Origin: Haloferula sp. BvORR071
GTDB lineage: Bacteria > Verrucomicrobiota > Verrucomicrobiia > Verrucomicrobiales > Akkermansiaceae
NCBI RefSeq assembly: GCF_000739615.1
Contig: NZ_BATP01000047.1
Span: 114,211 to 178,210 of the forward strand
Reading direction: 5' to 3'
Length of the DNA stretch: 64,000 nucleotides
Under the pieces are notes generated by a model. It was not told where the DNA came from. It ran no database searches and saw only the letters and a program-made list of their open reading frames with translations. Shown here one piece after another: positions 1 to 9,151 of this stretch. A program made the position numbers and the translations under genes. The stretch's first letter is position 1, and each line of letters starts with the position of its first letter.

Positions 1-975
1 GGTGATGGTGAGGTCGAGGGTCACCACGGAGACCGTGGTGTTCGGCTCGAAGCGCTGGACCTTGAAGGGAATCTTCGTCCACTTGTGCACGCCGTCCGGA
101 ATCTTCTTCGGCTTGGCCAGCACGTAGCGCCCCACATTGGTGGTCACGCTCCGGGTGGAGTTGTTGATCGACTTGCGGACATCGCCGACCAGCGGTGAGG
201 TGGCCTTTAGGAGGCTCTTGATCGATGGCGTGAAGCCGTAGATGCCGGCTTCCGAAGGACGACCGGAGATGAGGAGGCCGGCGGCTTCCCAATCGCCTTC
301 ATCTTCTCCCAGCCAGACCGGCCCGCCGCTATTACCGGGGCCCGTGGAGAGGTGGGTGGCATGGAGATACCTTTCGGCATCTTCCTTGAAGACGGTGATC
401 TCCTCGGCCGTGGAGTACATCTGGCCGGTAGTCTCAAGCTGTTCGTAGTCCAGGAAAGCGGGGAAGCCCGTGATCCGCGAGGGGTTCGCGTGCTTCTTCA
501 GCTTCTTGTAGCCATTGAATTCGATGCTCGCCGGTTCGCCGTTGATGAAGGGCTTCAGGCCCCAAGCGAGGGCAATGTCGTTGGAAAACGCGGGATAAGA
601 ATCCTGCCCGCCCGCCAGCGCGTGACCTGAATAGCTGCTCCAGCGGAAGAATCCGCGCGATGGCTCGGATACAATTTCCGGCGGCAAGGGTGTCGAATTG
701 CCGCCTCCATGCCAGAACGGCGGCGACGACCAACCGAACATCTCGGTCTCGAACAGGACATGGGCTGCGGTGAAGAAAACTTTCGGATGTCCGGCGACAA
801 CCCCACTACCCTGGCCAAAGTCGGATTCGACCATGCCATTGAAGACAAAGGGGCTACTGGACAGCTCTCCGGAAGCGACTGGGGCGGAGGAGTTGGTTTT
901 GGGCGGCTCGGGGACACCTGCTACGGCTGGTAGCAGCAGGCACATCCAGAGGGACGGGGCGACTGGTGATTTCAC
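1..975 (-). CDS. Trypsin-like serine protease, C-terminus beyond window edge
   Basis: The frame is open from a GTG at 975 down to base 1, so 325 residues are visible and the C-terminus is missing. Residues 1-20 form a signal peptide (a Lys, then a hydrophobic run, then AVAG). The chymotrypsin-fold triad is readable: His72 in FFTAAHV, Asp133 in SNDIALAW and Ser216 in GPGNSGGPVW. It should therefore be an active exported endopeptidase of the S1 family. The tail after residue 260 looks like the start of a beta-rich accessory domain, ending in a VVTLDLTIT strand at the edge. The GTG start has no clear Shine-Dalgarno sequence; an ATG at codon 11 would cut into the signal peptide. Substrate unknown. 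Confidence 0.85.
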   Translation of the reverse strand, partial: MKSPVAPSLWMCLLLPAVAGVPEPPKTNSSAPVASGELSSSPFVFNGMVESDFGQGSGVVAGHPKVFFTAAHVLFETEMFGWSSPPFWHGGGNSTPLPPEIVSEPSRGFFRWSSYSGHALAGGQDSYPAFSNDIALAWGLKPFINGEPASIEFNGYKKLKKHANPSRITGFPAFLDYEQLETTGQMYSTAEEITVFKEDAERYLHATHLSTGPGNSGGPVWLGEDEGDWEAAGLLISGRPSEAGIYGFTPSIKSLLKATSPLVGDVRKSINNSTRSVTTNVGRYVLAKPKKIPDGVHKWTKIPFKVQRFEPNTTVSVVTLDLTIT

Positions 976-1134
976 TGGGTGTGATAGGTAAGGGTGATGA
1001 ACAGCACAGATGTCTTAACTTTTTAGAAAAATAATGTCAAGAGGGGTTGCGGAGTGCTAAATTTGTGGTTTTGCCGGTCCACGCTGCTGCCGCCAGCGGA
1101 AATTGGGCAGGATTCAGCTGAGACAGACCGAGAT

Positions 1135-1587
1135 ATGCTGCTTGGCATCGACCTACACGACGCCGCTCCGGCCGACCTGGGCATGGTATTCGCGTTTCAC
1201 GAGGCGCTGTTCCGGGAGGAGATCGAGGCGCTGTTGGGCTGGGATCACGAGGCGCAGTTGAGCAACCTCGCGGCGGAATGGGAGACTACCCGGATCCGCC
1301 TGATCCGGATGGCCGGCGAGGTCGCAGGCTACCTCCAGCAAAGGTCCGAAGCGGATCATATCTATCTCCTTTCCCTGGGGCTGCTGCCCGGCCAGCAGGG
1401 GAGGGGCGCAGGACGCGCCACCATGGAGATCCTGCAAGCGGAGGCCCTCGAACTGGGCCTGCCATTGCGCTTGTCAGTCTCGCGCGAAAATTTGCGCGCG
1501 ATCCGCTTCTATGAGCGCCTGGGCTTTCTCCCCACCATCCCGGGCACGGAGCGCCAATATCGTCTGGAGTGGTGTCCGCGGGCGTAA
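1135..1587 (+). CDS. GNAT-family N-acetyltransferase
   Basis: This 150-residue cytoplasmic protein transfers an acetyl group from acetyl-CoA to an unknown amine. GNAT motif A is clear at residues 80-97: LGLLPGQQGRGAGRAT carries the Q/R-x-x-G-x-G/A pyrophosphate-binding loop. Motif B follows as NLRAIRFYERLGF at 119-131, the usual end of the fold. The frame extends upstream to 1054, but those 27 extra residues do not look like GNAT sequence, so the ATG at 1135 is preferred. It stands alone between the divergent protease gene and the convergent rbfA, so context gives no substrate hint. Confidence 0.85.
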   Translation: MLLGIDLHDAAPADLGMVFAFHEALFREEIEALLGWDHEAQLSNLAAEWETTRIRLIRMAGEVAGYLQQRSEADHIYLLSLGLLPGQQGRGAGRATMEILQAEALELGLPLRLSVSRENLRAIRFYERLGFLPTIPGTERQYRLEWCPRA

Positions 1588-1616
1588 CGGCACCCGCACC
1601 TGTCAGCGGCAAGGAA

Positions 1617-1973
1617 TTACTCCTCGGGATCCTTTGCCGTCGGCAGCTTCGCCACCTCGTCTAGCAGGTTCACGATCTCCACCCCGCGCTCGGCCGAGCC
1701 GTCGTGGCGGAAATGCAGCACTGGCGTGGACTTCAGGACAACCCGCTTGGAGATCTTCTTCTGGATGCTCCCGTGGTCGTGGTTGAGCTTCTCCAAGACG
1801 TTCTCCACCCGGCCGCCCAGCACGCTGATCCAGACCTTCGCTTCCTTGATGTCCTGGGTGGTCTCCACCGCGCTCACGGTCACCAGCGAGCCGTTCCACT
1901 CGTAGTCCTTCTGGACCACAGTGCCGATCTCGCGCTTGAGGAGTTCGTTGACCCTGTCGATTCGTTGGCTCAT
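1617..1973 (-). CDS. rbfA: Ribosome-binding factor A
   Basis: RbfA is a small KH-fold protein that binds the 30S subunit and helps mature the 5' end of 16S rRNA. The 118-residue product begins MSQRIDRVNELLKREIG and contains the family blocks VTVSAVETTQDIKEAKVWISV and HFRHDGSAERGVEIVNLLDE. The C-terminal block is the usual P-x-L-x-F-x-x-D-x-S signature, here with His before Asp. The ATG at 1973 is chosen over an in-frame TTG at 2012 because the family begins at this point. It is last in the nusA-infB-rbfA cluster, about 120 bases after infB. Confidence 0.93.
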   Translation of the reverse strand: MSQRIDRVNELLKREIGTVVQKDYEWNGSLVTVSAVETTQDIKEAKVWISVLGGRVENVLEKLNHDHGSIQKKISKRVVLKSTPVLHFRHDGSAERGVEIVNLLDEVAKLPTAKDPEE

Positions 1974-2096
1974 CGCGGTGCTGGGTAAGGGGTGCGTGGT
2001 AATAAGGACCAAGTGCCTGAAAAGGCAAATCCCGGCGAGCTATCCGGCGCCAAGGAAAGTCCTTGGCGCTGGGGGCAACTCACCGGGAGCTTAAGG

Positions 2097-4253
2097 TTAC
2101 AAGGTCTGTGGGATCTTCTCGAGGGTGTAGCACTCGATGATATCGCCTTCCTGGTATTCGTTGAATTCCCCGAGGCGGATACCGCATTCCATGCCCGACT
2201 TGACCTCTTCCACTTCGTCCTGGAAGCGGCGCAGGGTGGACATCTTGCCGTCGAAGACCGGCACGCCGCCGCGGATGACGCGGGCGTGGGCCTTGCGGTG
2301 GACCTTGCCGTCCTTGACGTAGGAGCCGGCAGCGCGGCCCTTCGACTTGGAAAGCTTGAAGACCATCCGCACTTCGGCGTGGCCGATGATATTCTCGCGG
2401 GTGAGCGGCTCGAGCATGCCGAGCATCGCCTCGCGGACCTGATCGATCAGTTCGTAAACGATCGAGTAGAGCTTCACCTGCACACCCTCGGCCTTGACCG
2501 CCTTCACGGCGTTGGCCTCCACCTTGGTGTTGAAGCCGAGCACCGTGGCATCCGCGGAGCTGGCCATCTGGATGTCGCCTTCCGTGATCGGGCCGGCTCC
2601 GGCGATGATCACCTGGCTGGTGATCTTGTCGGACTTGATGTCGGCGATCGCGTTCTTGATCGCTTCCACCGAGCCCTGCACGTCGCACTTGAGCACGAGT
2701 TTGAGGACGGCCTTGCCGGTGCCGTGGATGACATTCGAGAAGATGTCCTCCATGCGGCTCTTCTGGGTCATCTTCAGGCGCGAGTTGCGCAGCTCGAGCT
2801 GGCGCTCGTCGGCCAGCTTCTGGGCCGCGCGGACAGAGTCCATCTCGACCAGGCTGTCGCCCACGTTCGGCATTTCGTCGAAGCCGATAACTTCCACCGG
2901 TGTGCCCGGCTTGGCGTCCTTCACGGATTCGCCGCGGTCATTGATCAGCGACTTCACCTTGCCCGCGAAAGGACCACAGATGAAGGGAGTGCCGACCTTG
3001 AGTGTGCCGGTCTCGACGATGACGGAAGCCGTCGCGCCGCGTCCGGGTTGCACGCGGGCCTCGATGATGGCGGCGCGGGCATTGCCCTTCGGGTTCGCCT
3101 TCAGTTCGAGCACTTCCGCTTGCAGGGCCAGCAATTCGAGCAAATCAGGGACGCCGGCACCGGTGAGGGCGGAGATCTCCGCGAACTCGGTGTCGCCGCC
3201 GAAGTCGGTGGTCTGCAGGCCTTTCTCGGCGAGCTGGGACTTCACCCGTTGCACGTTGGCAGCAGGCAGGTCGATCTTGTTGATCGCCACCACGATGGTC
3301 TTCTTGGCCTTCTTGGCGTGCTCAATGGCCTCCAAGGTCTGTGGCATGATGCCGTCATTCGCGGCCACCACGAGCACCACGATGTCCGTGATGTCGGCGC
3401 CGCGGGCGCGCATGTCGGAGAAGATCGCGTGACCCGGGGTATCGATGAAAGTGATCGGCTTGCCCTCGTGCTCCACCTTGTAAGCGGCCACATGCTGGGT
3501 GATGCCGCCGGCCTCGCCCTTCACGATCGTGGAGTTGCGGATGTAGTCGAGCAGCGAGGTCTTGCCGTGGTCGACGTGGCCCATGATCGTGACGATCGGC
3601 GGGCGCAATTGCAGCACGTCTTCCGGCTCGTCCTGGATCTTTTCCGGCTCGACGACGACTTCCTCGACCTTGTGCACGCCGCCGCCCTTCTCGCGCTTCT
3701 CGCGCTCGAAGACGAAACCGTGCATCTCGCAGACCCTGGCCGCGATTTCCGGCTCGATCGCCTGGTGCGGCGCCACGAAAACCTGCAGCTTGATCAGGTC
3801 CGCCAGCAGTCGGAAGGGCTTCAGACCCATCCGCGTCGCCAGCTCGGCCACGATGATCGGTGGCTTGATGCTGATCACATTGCCGGCATCGACTTCCTCG
3901 ACTTCTACCGGAGCAGGGGAAATGGTTTCCGCTGCGGGCGGAGGAGCGACTGGCACCACCGGCTTGGCGGGCTCTTCCTCCTCCAGCAGCTTGGAAATCG
4001 TTGGCAACACGGCCTTGCCGGATTGCTCGGTCTTGCGGATTCCGGAGCGCTTCTTCTTCCCGTCCTCGCTGAAGAGATCCAGAGCATTCGCCTTGTCCGC
4101 ATCGAGCTTGCTCGGTGGCGGGGGAGCGGCTTCGGACGCCTGGGCGGCGCGCTGCCGGTCCCGGCGCGAGGGAGCCTTGGTTGGCTCGATCAGATCGAGA
4201 ACCTTCGGCTTTTTGGGAGGCGTAGAATCGCTGCTGCTGCTGTCTTTGGCCAT
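2097..4253 (-). CDS. infB: Translation initiation factor IF-2
   Basis: IF-2 is the GTPase that places fMet-tRNA on the 30S subunit and promotes 50S joining. The 718-residue product has a charged, Pro/Ala-rich N-terminal region, an IF2-N type domain (about 125-190), then the G domain with P-loop GHVDHGKT at about 225-232, DTPGH and NKID, followed by beta-barrel and C-terminal tRNA-binding domains. The N-terminal region is short compared with E. coli IF-2. The frame continues upstream to a TTG at 4331 that overlaps the nusA stop. The ATG at 4253 (MAKDSSSSD) is preferred, but the longer form cannot be excluded because neither start has a strong ribosome site. Confidence 0.97.
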   Translation of the reverse strand: MAKDSSSSDSTPPKKPKVLDLIEPTKAPSRRDRQRAAQASEAAPPPPSKLDADKANALDLFSEDGKKKRSGIRKTEQSGKAVLPTISKLLEEEEPAKPVVPVAPPPAAETISPAPVEVEEVDAGNVISIKPPIIVAELATRMGLKPFRLLADLIKLQVFVAPHQAIEPEIAARVCEMHGFVFEREKREKGGGVHKVEEVVVEPEKIQDEPEDVLQLRPPIVTIMGHVDHGKTSLLDYIRNSTIVKGEAGGITQHVAAYKVEHEGKPITFIDTPGHAIFSDMRARGADITDIVVLVVAANDGIMPQTLEAIEHAKKAKKTIVVAINKIDLPAANVQRVKSQLAEKGLQTTDFGGDTEFAEISALTGAGVPDLLELLALQAEVLELKANPKGNARAAIIEARVQPGRGATASVIVETGTLKVGTPFICGPFAGKVKSLINDRGESVKDAKPGTPVEVIGFDEMPNVGDSLVEMDSVRAAQKLADERQLELRNSRLKMTQKSRMEDIFSNVIHGTGKAVLKLVLKCDVQGSVEAIKNAIADIKSDKITSQVIIAGAGPITEGDIQMASSADATVLGFNTKVEANAVKAVKAEGVQVKLYSIVYELIDQVREAMLGMLEPLTRENIIGHAEVRMVFKLSKSKGRAAGSYVKDGKVHRKAHARVIRGGVPVFDGKMSTLRRFQDEVEEVKSGMECGIRLGEFNEYQEGDIIECYTLEKIPQTL

Positions 4254-4327
4254 CAGGCGGTAAATGTCGTCGGTCGTTTCGGAGCCGCGGATTGGATCGG
4301 CTCCGGGGAGGTAAGGTCGTAGATATG

Positions 4328-5593
4328 TCAAGCGGACGCGGCATTCGCCTTCGCCCGGGCGATGATATCGAGCGCCCGTTCCTCGGGAACGCCCAATTCA
4401 TCCATGATGTAGTCGGCGTCCATGTCAGCCACCATGTCAGGGCTGGTGCCACCGGCGCGGAAGAGCTTGTCGGCCAGATCGTCGTCCAGACCGAGGAGTG
4501 CCCCGACCGAGTGCGCGGCACCGGCGATCTTCTTCTCGAACTGCTCCAGCTTACTCTCATCCTTGCGGACTTGCACATCCCAGCCCATCAGGCGGGAGGA
4601 GAGGCGGGCATTCTGGCCGCGGCGGCCGATTGCCTTGCTCAAATCTTCCTCATCCACGGTCACGTGCAACACGCGGTTTTCCGTATCCACATTGATGGTG
4701 CGGAGCACGGCGGGCTTCAGCGCCTCGCGGACGAATTCCTCCGGATTGTCGCTCCAGCGGATGATGTCGACCTTCTCGTTGTTGAGCTCGCGGACGATGT
4801 TCTTCACGCGTGCCCCGCGCAGACCCACGCAGGCGCCCACTGGGTCCACCTTGTCGTCGGTGCTCCACACGGCCACCTTGGTGCGGTAGCCGGCTTCACG
4901 GGCGATCCCACGGATCTCCACGGTGCGGTCGGAAATTTCGTTCACCTCGGCCTCGAACAAGCGGCGCACGAAGTTCGGGTGGCTGCGGGAGAGGATGATC
5001 TCCGGGCCGCGGCCTTCGTTCTCCACCGCCACCACGTAGGCGCGGATGCGGTCACCGATGTTGTATTCCTCGGTCTGCACGCGCTCGCGGGATGGCATCA
5101 CACCCTCGAACTTGCCGAGGTCGATCAACACATCACTGCGGTCGAAGCGGCGGACAGTGCCGGAGACGATGTCCCCCGCGCGGTCCTTGAACTCCTCGTA
5201 AATCATCTCCTTCTCCGCCTGGCGGAGGCGCTGCATCATCGTCTGCTTCGCGGTCTGGACGGCGATGCGGCCGAAGTCCTTCGGCGTGACGTTGAATTCC
5301 ATCGTGTCCCCCGGCTGCACGCCCGGGTCCTTCTTGGAAGCAGTGGCGATCGGAACCTGGTTGAACTTGTCCGTCTGCTCGCCCTCACCCACCACGGTCA
5401 GGACCGCGAAGATGCGGGTTTCACCCTTCTTGGTGTTCACGTCGGCGCGCAGGGTCTCGATGGCGTCAGCCCCGGGAACCATCTTGCGGTAGGCGGAAAT
5501 GAAGGCGTACTCGAGCGCGGCTACGACCTTGTCACGGTCGATGCCTTTTTCCTTCTCGTAGTAGTCGATGAGAGCGACGATGTCGTTGGTCAT
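4328..5593 (-). CDS. nusA: Transcription termination/antitermination factor NusA
   Basis: NusA binds RNA polymerase and nascent RNA and controls pausing, termination and antitermination. The 421-residue product shows an N-terminal polymerase-binding domain (MTNDIVALIDYYEKEKGID), an S1 domain near residues 130-200 (GDIVSGTVRRFDRSDVLIDLG) and tandem KH domains containing GACVGLRGARVK and KAIGRRGQNARLSSR. A single helix-hairpin-helix-like segment at the C-terminus ends DELGVPEERALDIIARAK. It is shorter than E. coli NusA (495 residues), consistent with one C-terminal acidic repeat. An upstream in-frame extension to 5719 is not family-like, so the ATG at 5593 is used. No rimP is found immediately upstream. 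Confidence 0.96.
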   Translation of the reverse strand: MTNDIVALIDYYEKEKGIDRDKVVAALEYAFISAYRKMVPGADAIETLRADVNTKKGETRIFAVLTVVGEGEQTDKFNQVPIATASKKDPGVQPGDTMEFNVTPKDFGRIAVQTAKQTMMQRLRQAEKEMIYEEFKDRAGDIVSGTVRRFDRSDVLIDLGKFEGVMPSRERVQTEEYNIGDRIRAYVVAVENEGRGPEIILSRSHPNFVRRLFEAEVNEISDRTVEIRGIAREAGYRTKVAVWSTDDKVDPVGACVGLRGARVKNIVRELNNEKVDIIRWSDNPEEFVREALKPAVLRTINVDTENRVLHVTVDEEDLSKAIGRRGQNARLSSRLMGWDVQVRKDESKLEQFEKKIAGAAHSVGALLGLDDDLADKLFRAGGTSPDMVADMDADYIMDELGVPEERALDIIARAKANAASA

Positions 5594-5817
5594 GGCGGGC
5601 AGTGCGGCGCTTGGCGCTCCGTATGTCCAGAGACGCAAAAGAGCGGGCTTTTCGACCCACTCCTTCGTGTCGGAAGATCTGAGGCCGGGGGGAATACGGC
5701 GGAATACCTTGAGTTGCAAGTCGAATCTCCCGCCCGCAGCGGCACCCCGGCTGCCGCCCCGTGGGACGGCGTTTTAGTGCCGAAATTGCCCCCGGGACCC
5801 GCGCGGCGCGGCGGGAT

Positions 5818-6480
5818 TCAGCCGCAGAACCCCCGCCAGCGCAGGGCCCGGAATTCCCCGGTGGTTTGCCAAGTCGACAGCCCGAAGGGAGCGCAGGAAT
5901 CGATCGGCCCCGGCCGCAGGGACAGCTTTCTGCCCTTGGTGTCCAGATCCACGACCTGCACCCCGTCGATCCATGCCTGGATCCTCTCGTCGCCGCAGCT
6001 CAGCCGCAGTTTATACCAGCGGCCCTTCTCGAAGCTCATCGGCCGCGCCGTCTCGTTCTCGGAGGCGTCCCGCTCGTCGACCGAGGAGATCCCGACCAGT
6101 CCGCCACCCCAGCCGCCGACCACCCAGGTGACGCACTCGCCACTGCGCCGCGCTGGGAAGGTCAGTCCGCAGAAAAAGTCGGTGCCGTCTACCCGGCGCG
6201 CTTCCAACTCGATTTCAAACGCTCCTTCCGGGGCGGGGCCCGCCCACTTCAAGCCACTGAGGCCTTCCCCGAACTGGAGATGCAGGATCCCCGGCTCGGG
6301 CTCGCTAAGCGGGCCGCCCATGACTTGCCGCCATTGGGTGGCGTCGGTGAGGGGATGCCAGTACTCTGCGGTGGATTTTATTGGAGGGCCTGCGGCCGCG
6401 CGGGCGGGTGGTGCCGCATTTTTGCGGCAGGAGACCGAGGAGGCAGCCAAGCCGAGCGTGATCCAGTGACGGCGGGTCAT
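5818..6480 (-). CDS. DUF1080-like (3-keto-disaccharide hydrolase fold) exported lipoprotein
   Basis: The 220-residue product begins MTRRHWITLGLAASSVSCRK, combining a twin-arginine-like start with a lipobox ending at Cys, so it is probably exported and lipid-anchored. The rest is a concanavalin-like beta sandwich: GAFEIELEARRVDGTDFFCGLTF, GRWYKLRLSCGDERIQAWIDG and a final FGLSTWQTTGEFRALRWR strand, resembling DUF1080/3-keto-disaccharide hydrolase proteins that are abundant in Verrucomicrobiota and Planctomycetota. Carbohydrate binding or hydrolysis is inferred from fold only. The start at 6480 is chosen because it places the signal peptide at the N-terminus. It lies upstream of nusA on the same strand, with a gap of about 220 bases. 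Confidence 0.7.
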   Translation of the reverse strand: MTRRHWITLGLAASSVSCRKNAAPPARAAAGPPIKSTAEYWHPLTDATQWRQVMGGPLSEPEPGILHLQFGEGLSGLKWAGPAPEGAFEIELEARRVDGTDFFCGLTFPARRSGECVTWVVGGWGGGLVGISSVDERDASENETARPMSFEKGRWYKLRLSCGDERIQAWIDGVQVVDLDTKGRKLSLRPGPIDSCAPFGLSTWQTTGEFRALRWRGFCG

Positions 6481-6646
6481 TGCGCGAAATATGAATTGGG
6501 CGCGCGGCTTTGGAAGCCGCAAGAATGATCCGCAAACGCCGACTGCACGGGCGGCTTCCCATCCGGAGGCTCTTCACGCGGAATTCACCCGATCCTCGCC
6601 ATACCCTCTCCACTCCCGTTCATGACCTCAGTGGACCACACTCCTC

Positions 6647-7186
6647 ATGAAGACGCTCCTTGTCGTATTCGCATGCCTCCTCGCCTCACCCTTGGCGCGT
6701 GCCGAGGACCTGAAGGAAGAAACCCGCTTCATCGGTCTCCTCCATAATCTCCAATACATCGAGACCCCTGAGGACCTGCGGAAGCTCATTCCTGATTGCC
6801 CGCCACCGAAGCCCGATGTGGGTGAGGAGAACTCGGAGATCATCGTCAAAGCCAAGCTCTTCGGTTGCGATTCCCAAGCGGAGTTCAATTTCTCCAAAGG
6901 AGTCCTAGTCTCCCACGGCTTCAGCATCGGAACGCTATCCTATCAGGAAGGGCATCGCATCTTCCTCAAGGCCGCCGAGATCCTGAACTCGCAAGTGAAG
7001 GACTTGAAGACTTCGGTCACGATGCCCATCGACAAGGACTACATGGATTGTCCGTCTGCTCCGCCGAACGTGATCACCGTCTACATCGATGGCGAAGACC
7101 GGAACGCTTCCTTCCAACTCCGCCTGGAGATGAACGACAAGGGCCTGACCCTTGCGGCGGGAGCCCAACGTGTGAGTCATCCTTGA
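6647..7186 (+). CDS. Hypothetical secreted protein
   Basis: I do not recognise this 179-residue protein. Residues 1-19 form a clear signal peptide (MKTLLVVFACLLASPLARA). The mature part is mixed alpha/beta, with three cysteines (in PDCPPP, FGCDS and MDCPS) that could form a disulfide, and a long helix around EGHRIFLKAAEILNSQ. No catalytic motif or transmembrane segment is visible. Its ATG is preceded by a short intergenic region after the divergent DUF1080-like gene, and a HAD phosphatase gene follows within 40 bases, so the two may be co-transcribed. Confidence 0.65.
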   Translation: MKTLLVVFACLLASPLARAEDLKEETRFIGLLHNLQYIETPEDLRKLIPDCPPPKPDVGEENSEIIVKAKLFGCDSQAEFNFSKGVLVSHGFSIGTLSYQEGHRIFLKAAEILNSQVKDLKTSVTMPIDKDYMDCPSAPPNVITVYIDGEDRNASFQLRLEMNDKGLTLAAGAQRVSHP

Positions 7187-7223
7187 ATTGCTCCGCACTG
7201 CCGGAACCCTCCATGCTCCGCCC

Positions 7224-7892
7224 GTGATCCGAGCTCTCCTCTTCGATGCCGCCGGGACCCTGATTGAGCCTGCCGAGCCGGTCGCCGAGGTCTATTCCCG
7301 GGCTGCGGCAGCCCTCGGAAATCCGGTCGATCCCGCAGCCATCAAGCCCGCCTTCATCCGCGCTTTCACCAGCCTCGGCGACCCGGCTTGGCGCGCTCAT
7401 CCTGATGGAGATACGGCGGAGCGGGCGTGGTGGCAGGATGTAGTCGGGTCGACCTTCGGGTATGCAAGCGGCTCCGCTGCCGCCCTAGCACTCTTCGAGG
7501 TCCTCTTCGCGCACTATGCGGATCCCGCAGCCTGGCGGGTCTTCCCCGAGGTCCCGGAGGTTCTGGCTGCTGCCAGGGACGCCGGCTTCCTGCTGGCGGT
7601 GGTCTCGAACTTCGATCGTCGCCTCCACGGGATCCTCGCCGGTCACGGTCTGGAGTTCCATGCCGTGATCACCTCCGCCGATGCCGCTTGCCGGAAGCCC
7701 CGGGCTGAAATCTTCGAAACGGCTCTGTCTGCGCTCAAGGTCGCCCCCTCCGAGGCACTGCACGCGGGCGATTCCATCGCCGCCGACGTCGAGGGCGCCC
7801 GCGCCGCCGGGATTGCGGCTTTCCACCTCGACCGCCCGCGCAATGACCTGCGGGACTTCCTCAATACTGCCCTGCAAGAACGGGTAAAATGA
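7224..7892 (+). CDS. HAD-superfamily hydrolase (subfamily IA)
   Basis: This 222-residue protein has the HAD motifs: the nucleophile Asp8 in RALLFDAAGTL, motif II in VVSNFD, the motif III Lys in CRKPRAEIF and motif IV in HAGDSIAADVEGA. The second Asp of the usual DxD motif is replaced by Ala (D-A-A), as in haloacid dehalogenase and REG-2-like branches that use a different general acid. A conventional phosphatase role is therefore less certain than the fold. GTG at 7224 fits the family start; a TTG at 7188 would add 12 residues. Substrate unknown. Confidence 0.82.
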   Translation: MIRALLFDAAGTLIEPAEPVAEVYSRAAAALGNPVDPAAIKPAFIRAFTSLGDPAWRAHPDGDTAERAWWQDVVGSTFGYASGSAAALALFEVLFAHYADPAAWRVFPEVPEVLAAARDAGFLLAVVSNFDRRLHGILAGHGLEFHAVITSADAACRKPRAEIFETALSALKVAPSEALHAGDSIAADVEGARAAGIAAFHLDRPRNDLRDFLNTALQERVK

Positions 7893-7971
7893 ACTTGCCA
7901 AACCCTGACCCCGCCACTACCCATCCCCGCCCCGGCGGCCACCAAGGTTCGCCGGAACGGAAGACATCAAA

Positions 7972-8044
7972 GCGAGGATAGCTCAGTCGGTAGAGCAGTT
8001 GGCTTTTAACCAATTGGTCCTGGGTTCGAATCCCAGTCCTCGTA
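7972..8044 (+). tRNA. tRNA-Lys (anticodon UUU)
   Basis: The sequence folds as a complete cloverleaf: acceptor GCGAGGA/TCCTCGT, D arm GCTC...GAGC, anticodon stem GTTGG/CCAAT around loop CTTTTAA (anticodon TTT), and T arm CTGGG-TTCGAAT-CCCAG. The first acceptor pair is a G-U wobble. The discriminator base is A and the 3' CCA is not encoded. It lies between the HAD hydrolase gene and the convergent dehydrogenase gene. Confidence 0.97.
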
Positions 8045-8056
8045 CTTCCTTCGCCA

Positions 8057-9151
8057 TCACGGCGTGATCGCCACGCGGCGGCCCGGGCTCGAGGTCGCGG
8101 TCTCGAAGGCCTGAGTGATCTCAGCGAGGGGAAAGCTGCTGCCGCCGAGTGAGTGGAAGGGGAAGCGGCTGCCAGCCTTGGCCAGGAAGTCGACGGCGCT
8201 GACCAGATCCTGCGGGGCGTAGTTGTGCAGCCCGCGGATCGTGAGCATCCGGCGGACGAGTTCATTCGGATCGATCGCGACGCTCCCACCCGGAGTGGTG
8301 GTCCCGGCGATGACTGCGATGCCGCCGGTGCGGGTGGCGGCGAGCGCTGCGGATACAGCGGCGGAGGAGCCGGAGAATTCCATGGTGAGATCGGCGCCGC
8401 GGCCATTTGTCAGGTCTCGCAAGTCGGAGAGCAGGTCGGCAGGTTCGCAGAAGAGATCCGACCCGAAGCTGCGTGAGGCGTCGGCGCGAGTGGGATCAAG
8501 GTCGCAGGTGATGACCTCCGCGGCACCGAGTTCACGCGCCATGGCGACCGCGGTGAGGCCGAGCACGCCGCAGCCGAGGATGCTCACGCTGGCACCTTCG
8601 ATCGGTCCGGCGAGGCGGAAGGCCGCGGCGACGGTGGCGACGGCGCAGTTTGCGGGTGCGGCCAGGGAGTCGCTGAGCTCGTCGGGCAGTTTCACGATGC
8701 CGGTGCCGCGGGTCAGCAGGCAGCACTCGGCGAAGCCACCGCTGAACTCACGGCCGGCGGCGATGGCGCTGTGGCCGTACTTGAAGAGCTGCTCGCATTT
8801 CTGTGGCAGGGCGCGGCGGCAGAAGAAGCACTCGCCGCAGGAGGCCGCGAGGGTCCAGGTGATGCGGTCGCCTTCGCGCAGTGGCTCGCCGCGCAGATCG
8901 AATCGCAAGGTGTTAGGCCCGAAGGCGACGATGCGGCCGACGATCTCATGACCGAGGATGCAGGGCACCGGTTCCTGACGACGGCCATGCCAAGTGTGCA
9001 GATCGCTGCCGCAGATGGTGCTGCAGGTGATGTCCACCAAGACCTCACCGGGGCCGGGAGCCGGCACGGGGAAAGTCTCGAGTTGGAAGGGATGGCCGTG
9101 GCCTGAAAAGACAGCCGCCAAGGCGCGGCCGCCGCTGCGTTCGGTATTCAT
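8057..9151 (-). CDS. Zinc-dependent alcohol dehydrogenase, phosphonate-associated type
   Basis: This 364-residue medium-chain dehydrogenase has catalytic zinc ligands Cys47 (TICGSD) and His68-Glu69 (GHE). The structural zinc site is CGECFFCRRALPQKC with Cys105, 108, 111 and 119. A Rossmann loop GCGVLGLTA lies near residue 190. Sequence style and partner resemble the subfamily described as a putative phosphonate-catabolism-associated alcohol dehydrogenase; that assignment is from memory of the family. The ATG at 9151 overlaps the stop of the upstream transporter gene by four bases (ATGA), so the two are translationally coupled. The substrate is probably a small alcohol or phospho-alcohol brought in by that transporter. 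Confidence 0.8.
   Translation of the reverse strand: MNTERSGGRALAAVFSGHGHPFQLETFPVPAPGPGEVLVDITCSTICGSDLHTWHGRRQEPVPCILGHEIVGRIVAFGPNTLRFDLRGEPLREGDRITWTLAASCGECFFCRRALPQKCEQLFKYGHSAIAAGREFSGGFAECCLLTRGTGIVKLPDELSDSLAAPANCAVATVAAAFRLAGPIEGASVSILGCGVLGLTAVAMARELGAAEVITCDLDPTRADASRSFGSDLFCEPADLLSDLRDLTNGRGADLTMEFSGSSAAVSAALAATRTGGIAVIAGTTTPGGSVAIDPNELVRRMLTIRGLHNYAPQDLVSAVDFLAKAGSRFPFHSLGGSSFPLAEITQAFETATSSPGRRVAITP

Noticed and set aside
1992..6469. Long plus-strand open frames (about 1992-4322 and 4292-6469) opposite infB and nusA
   Set aside because: They are antisense to two clearly recognised essential genes, have His/Leu/Gly-rich composition without motifs, and follow from the GC-rich codon pattern of the true genes.
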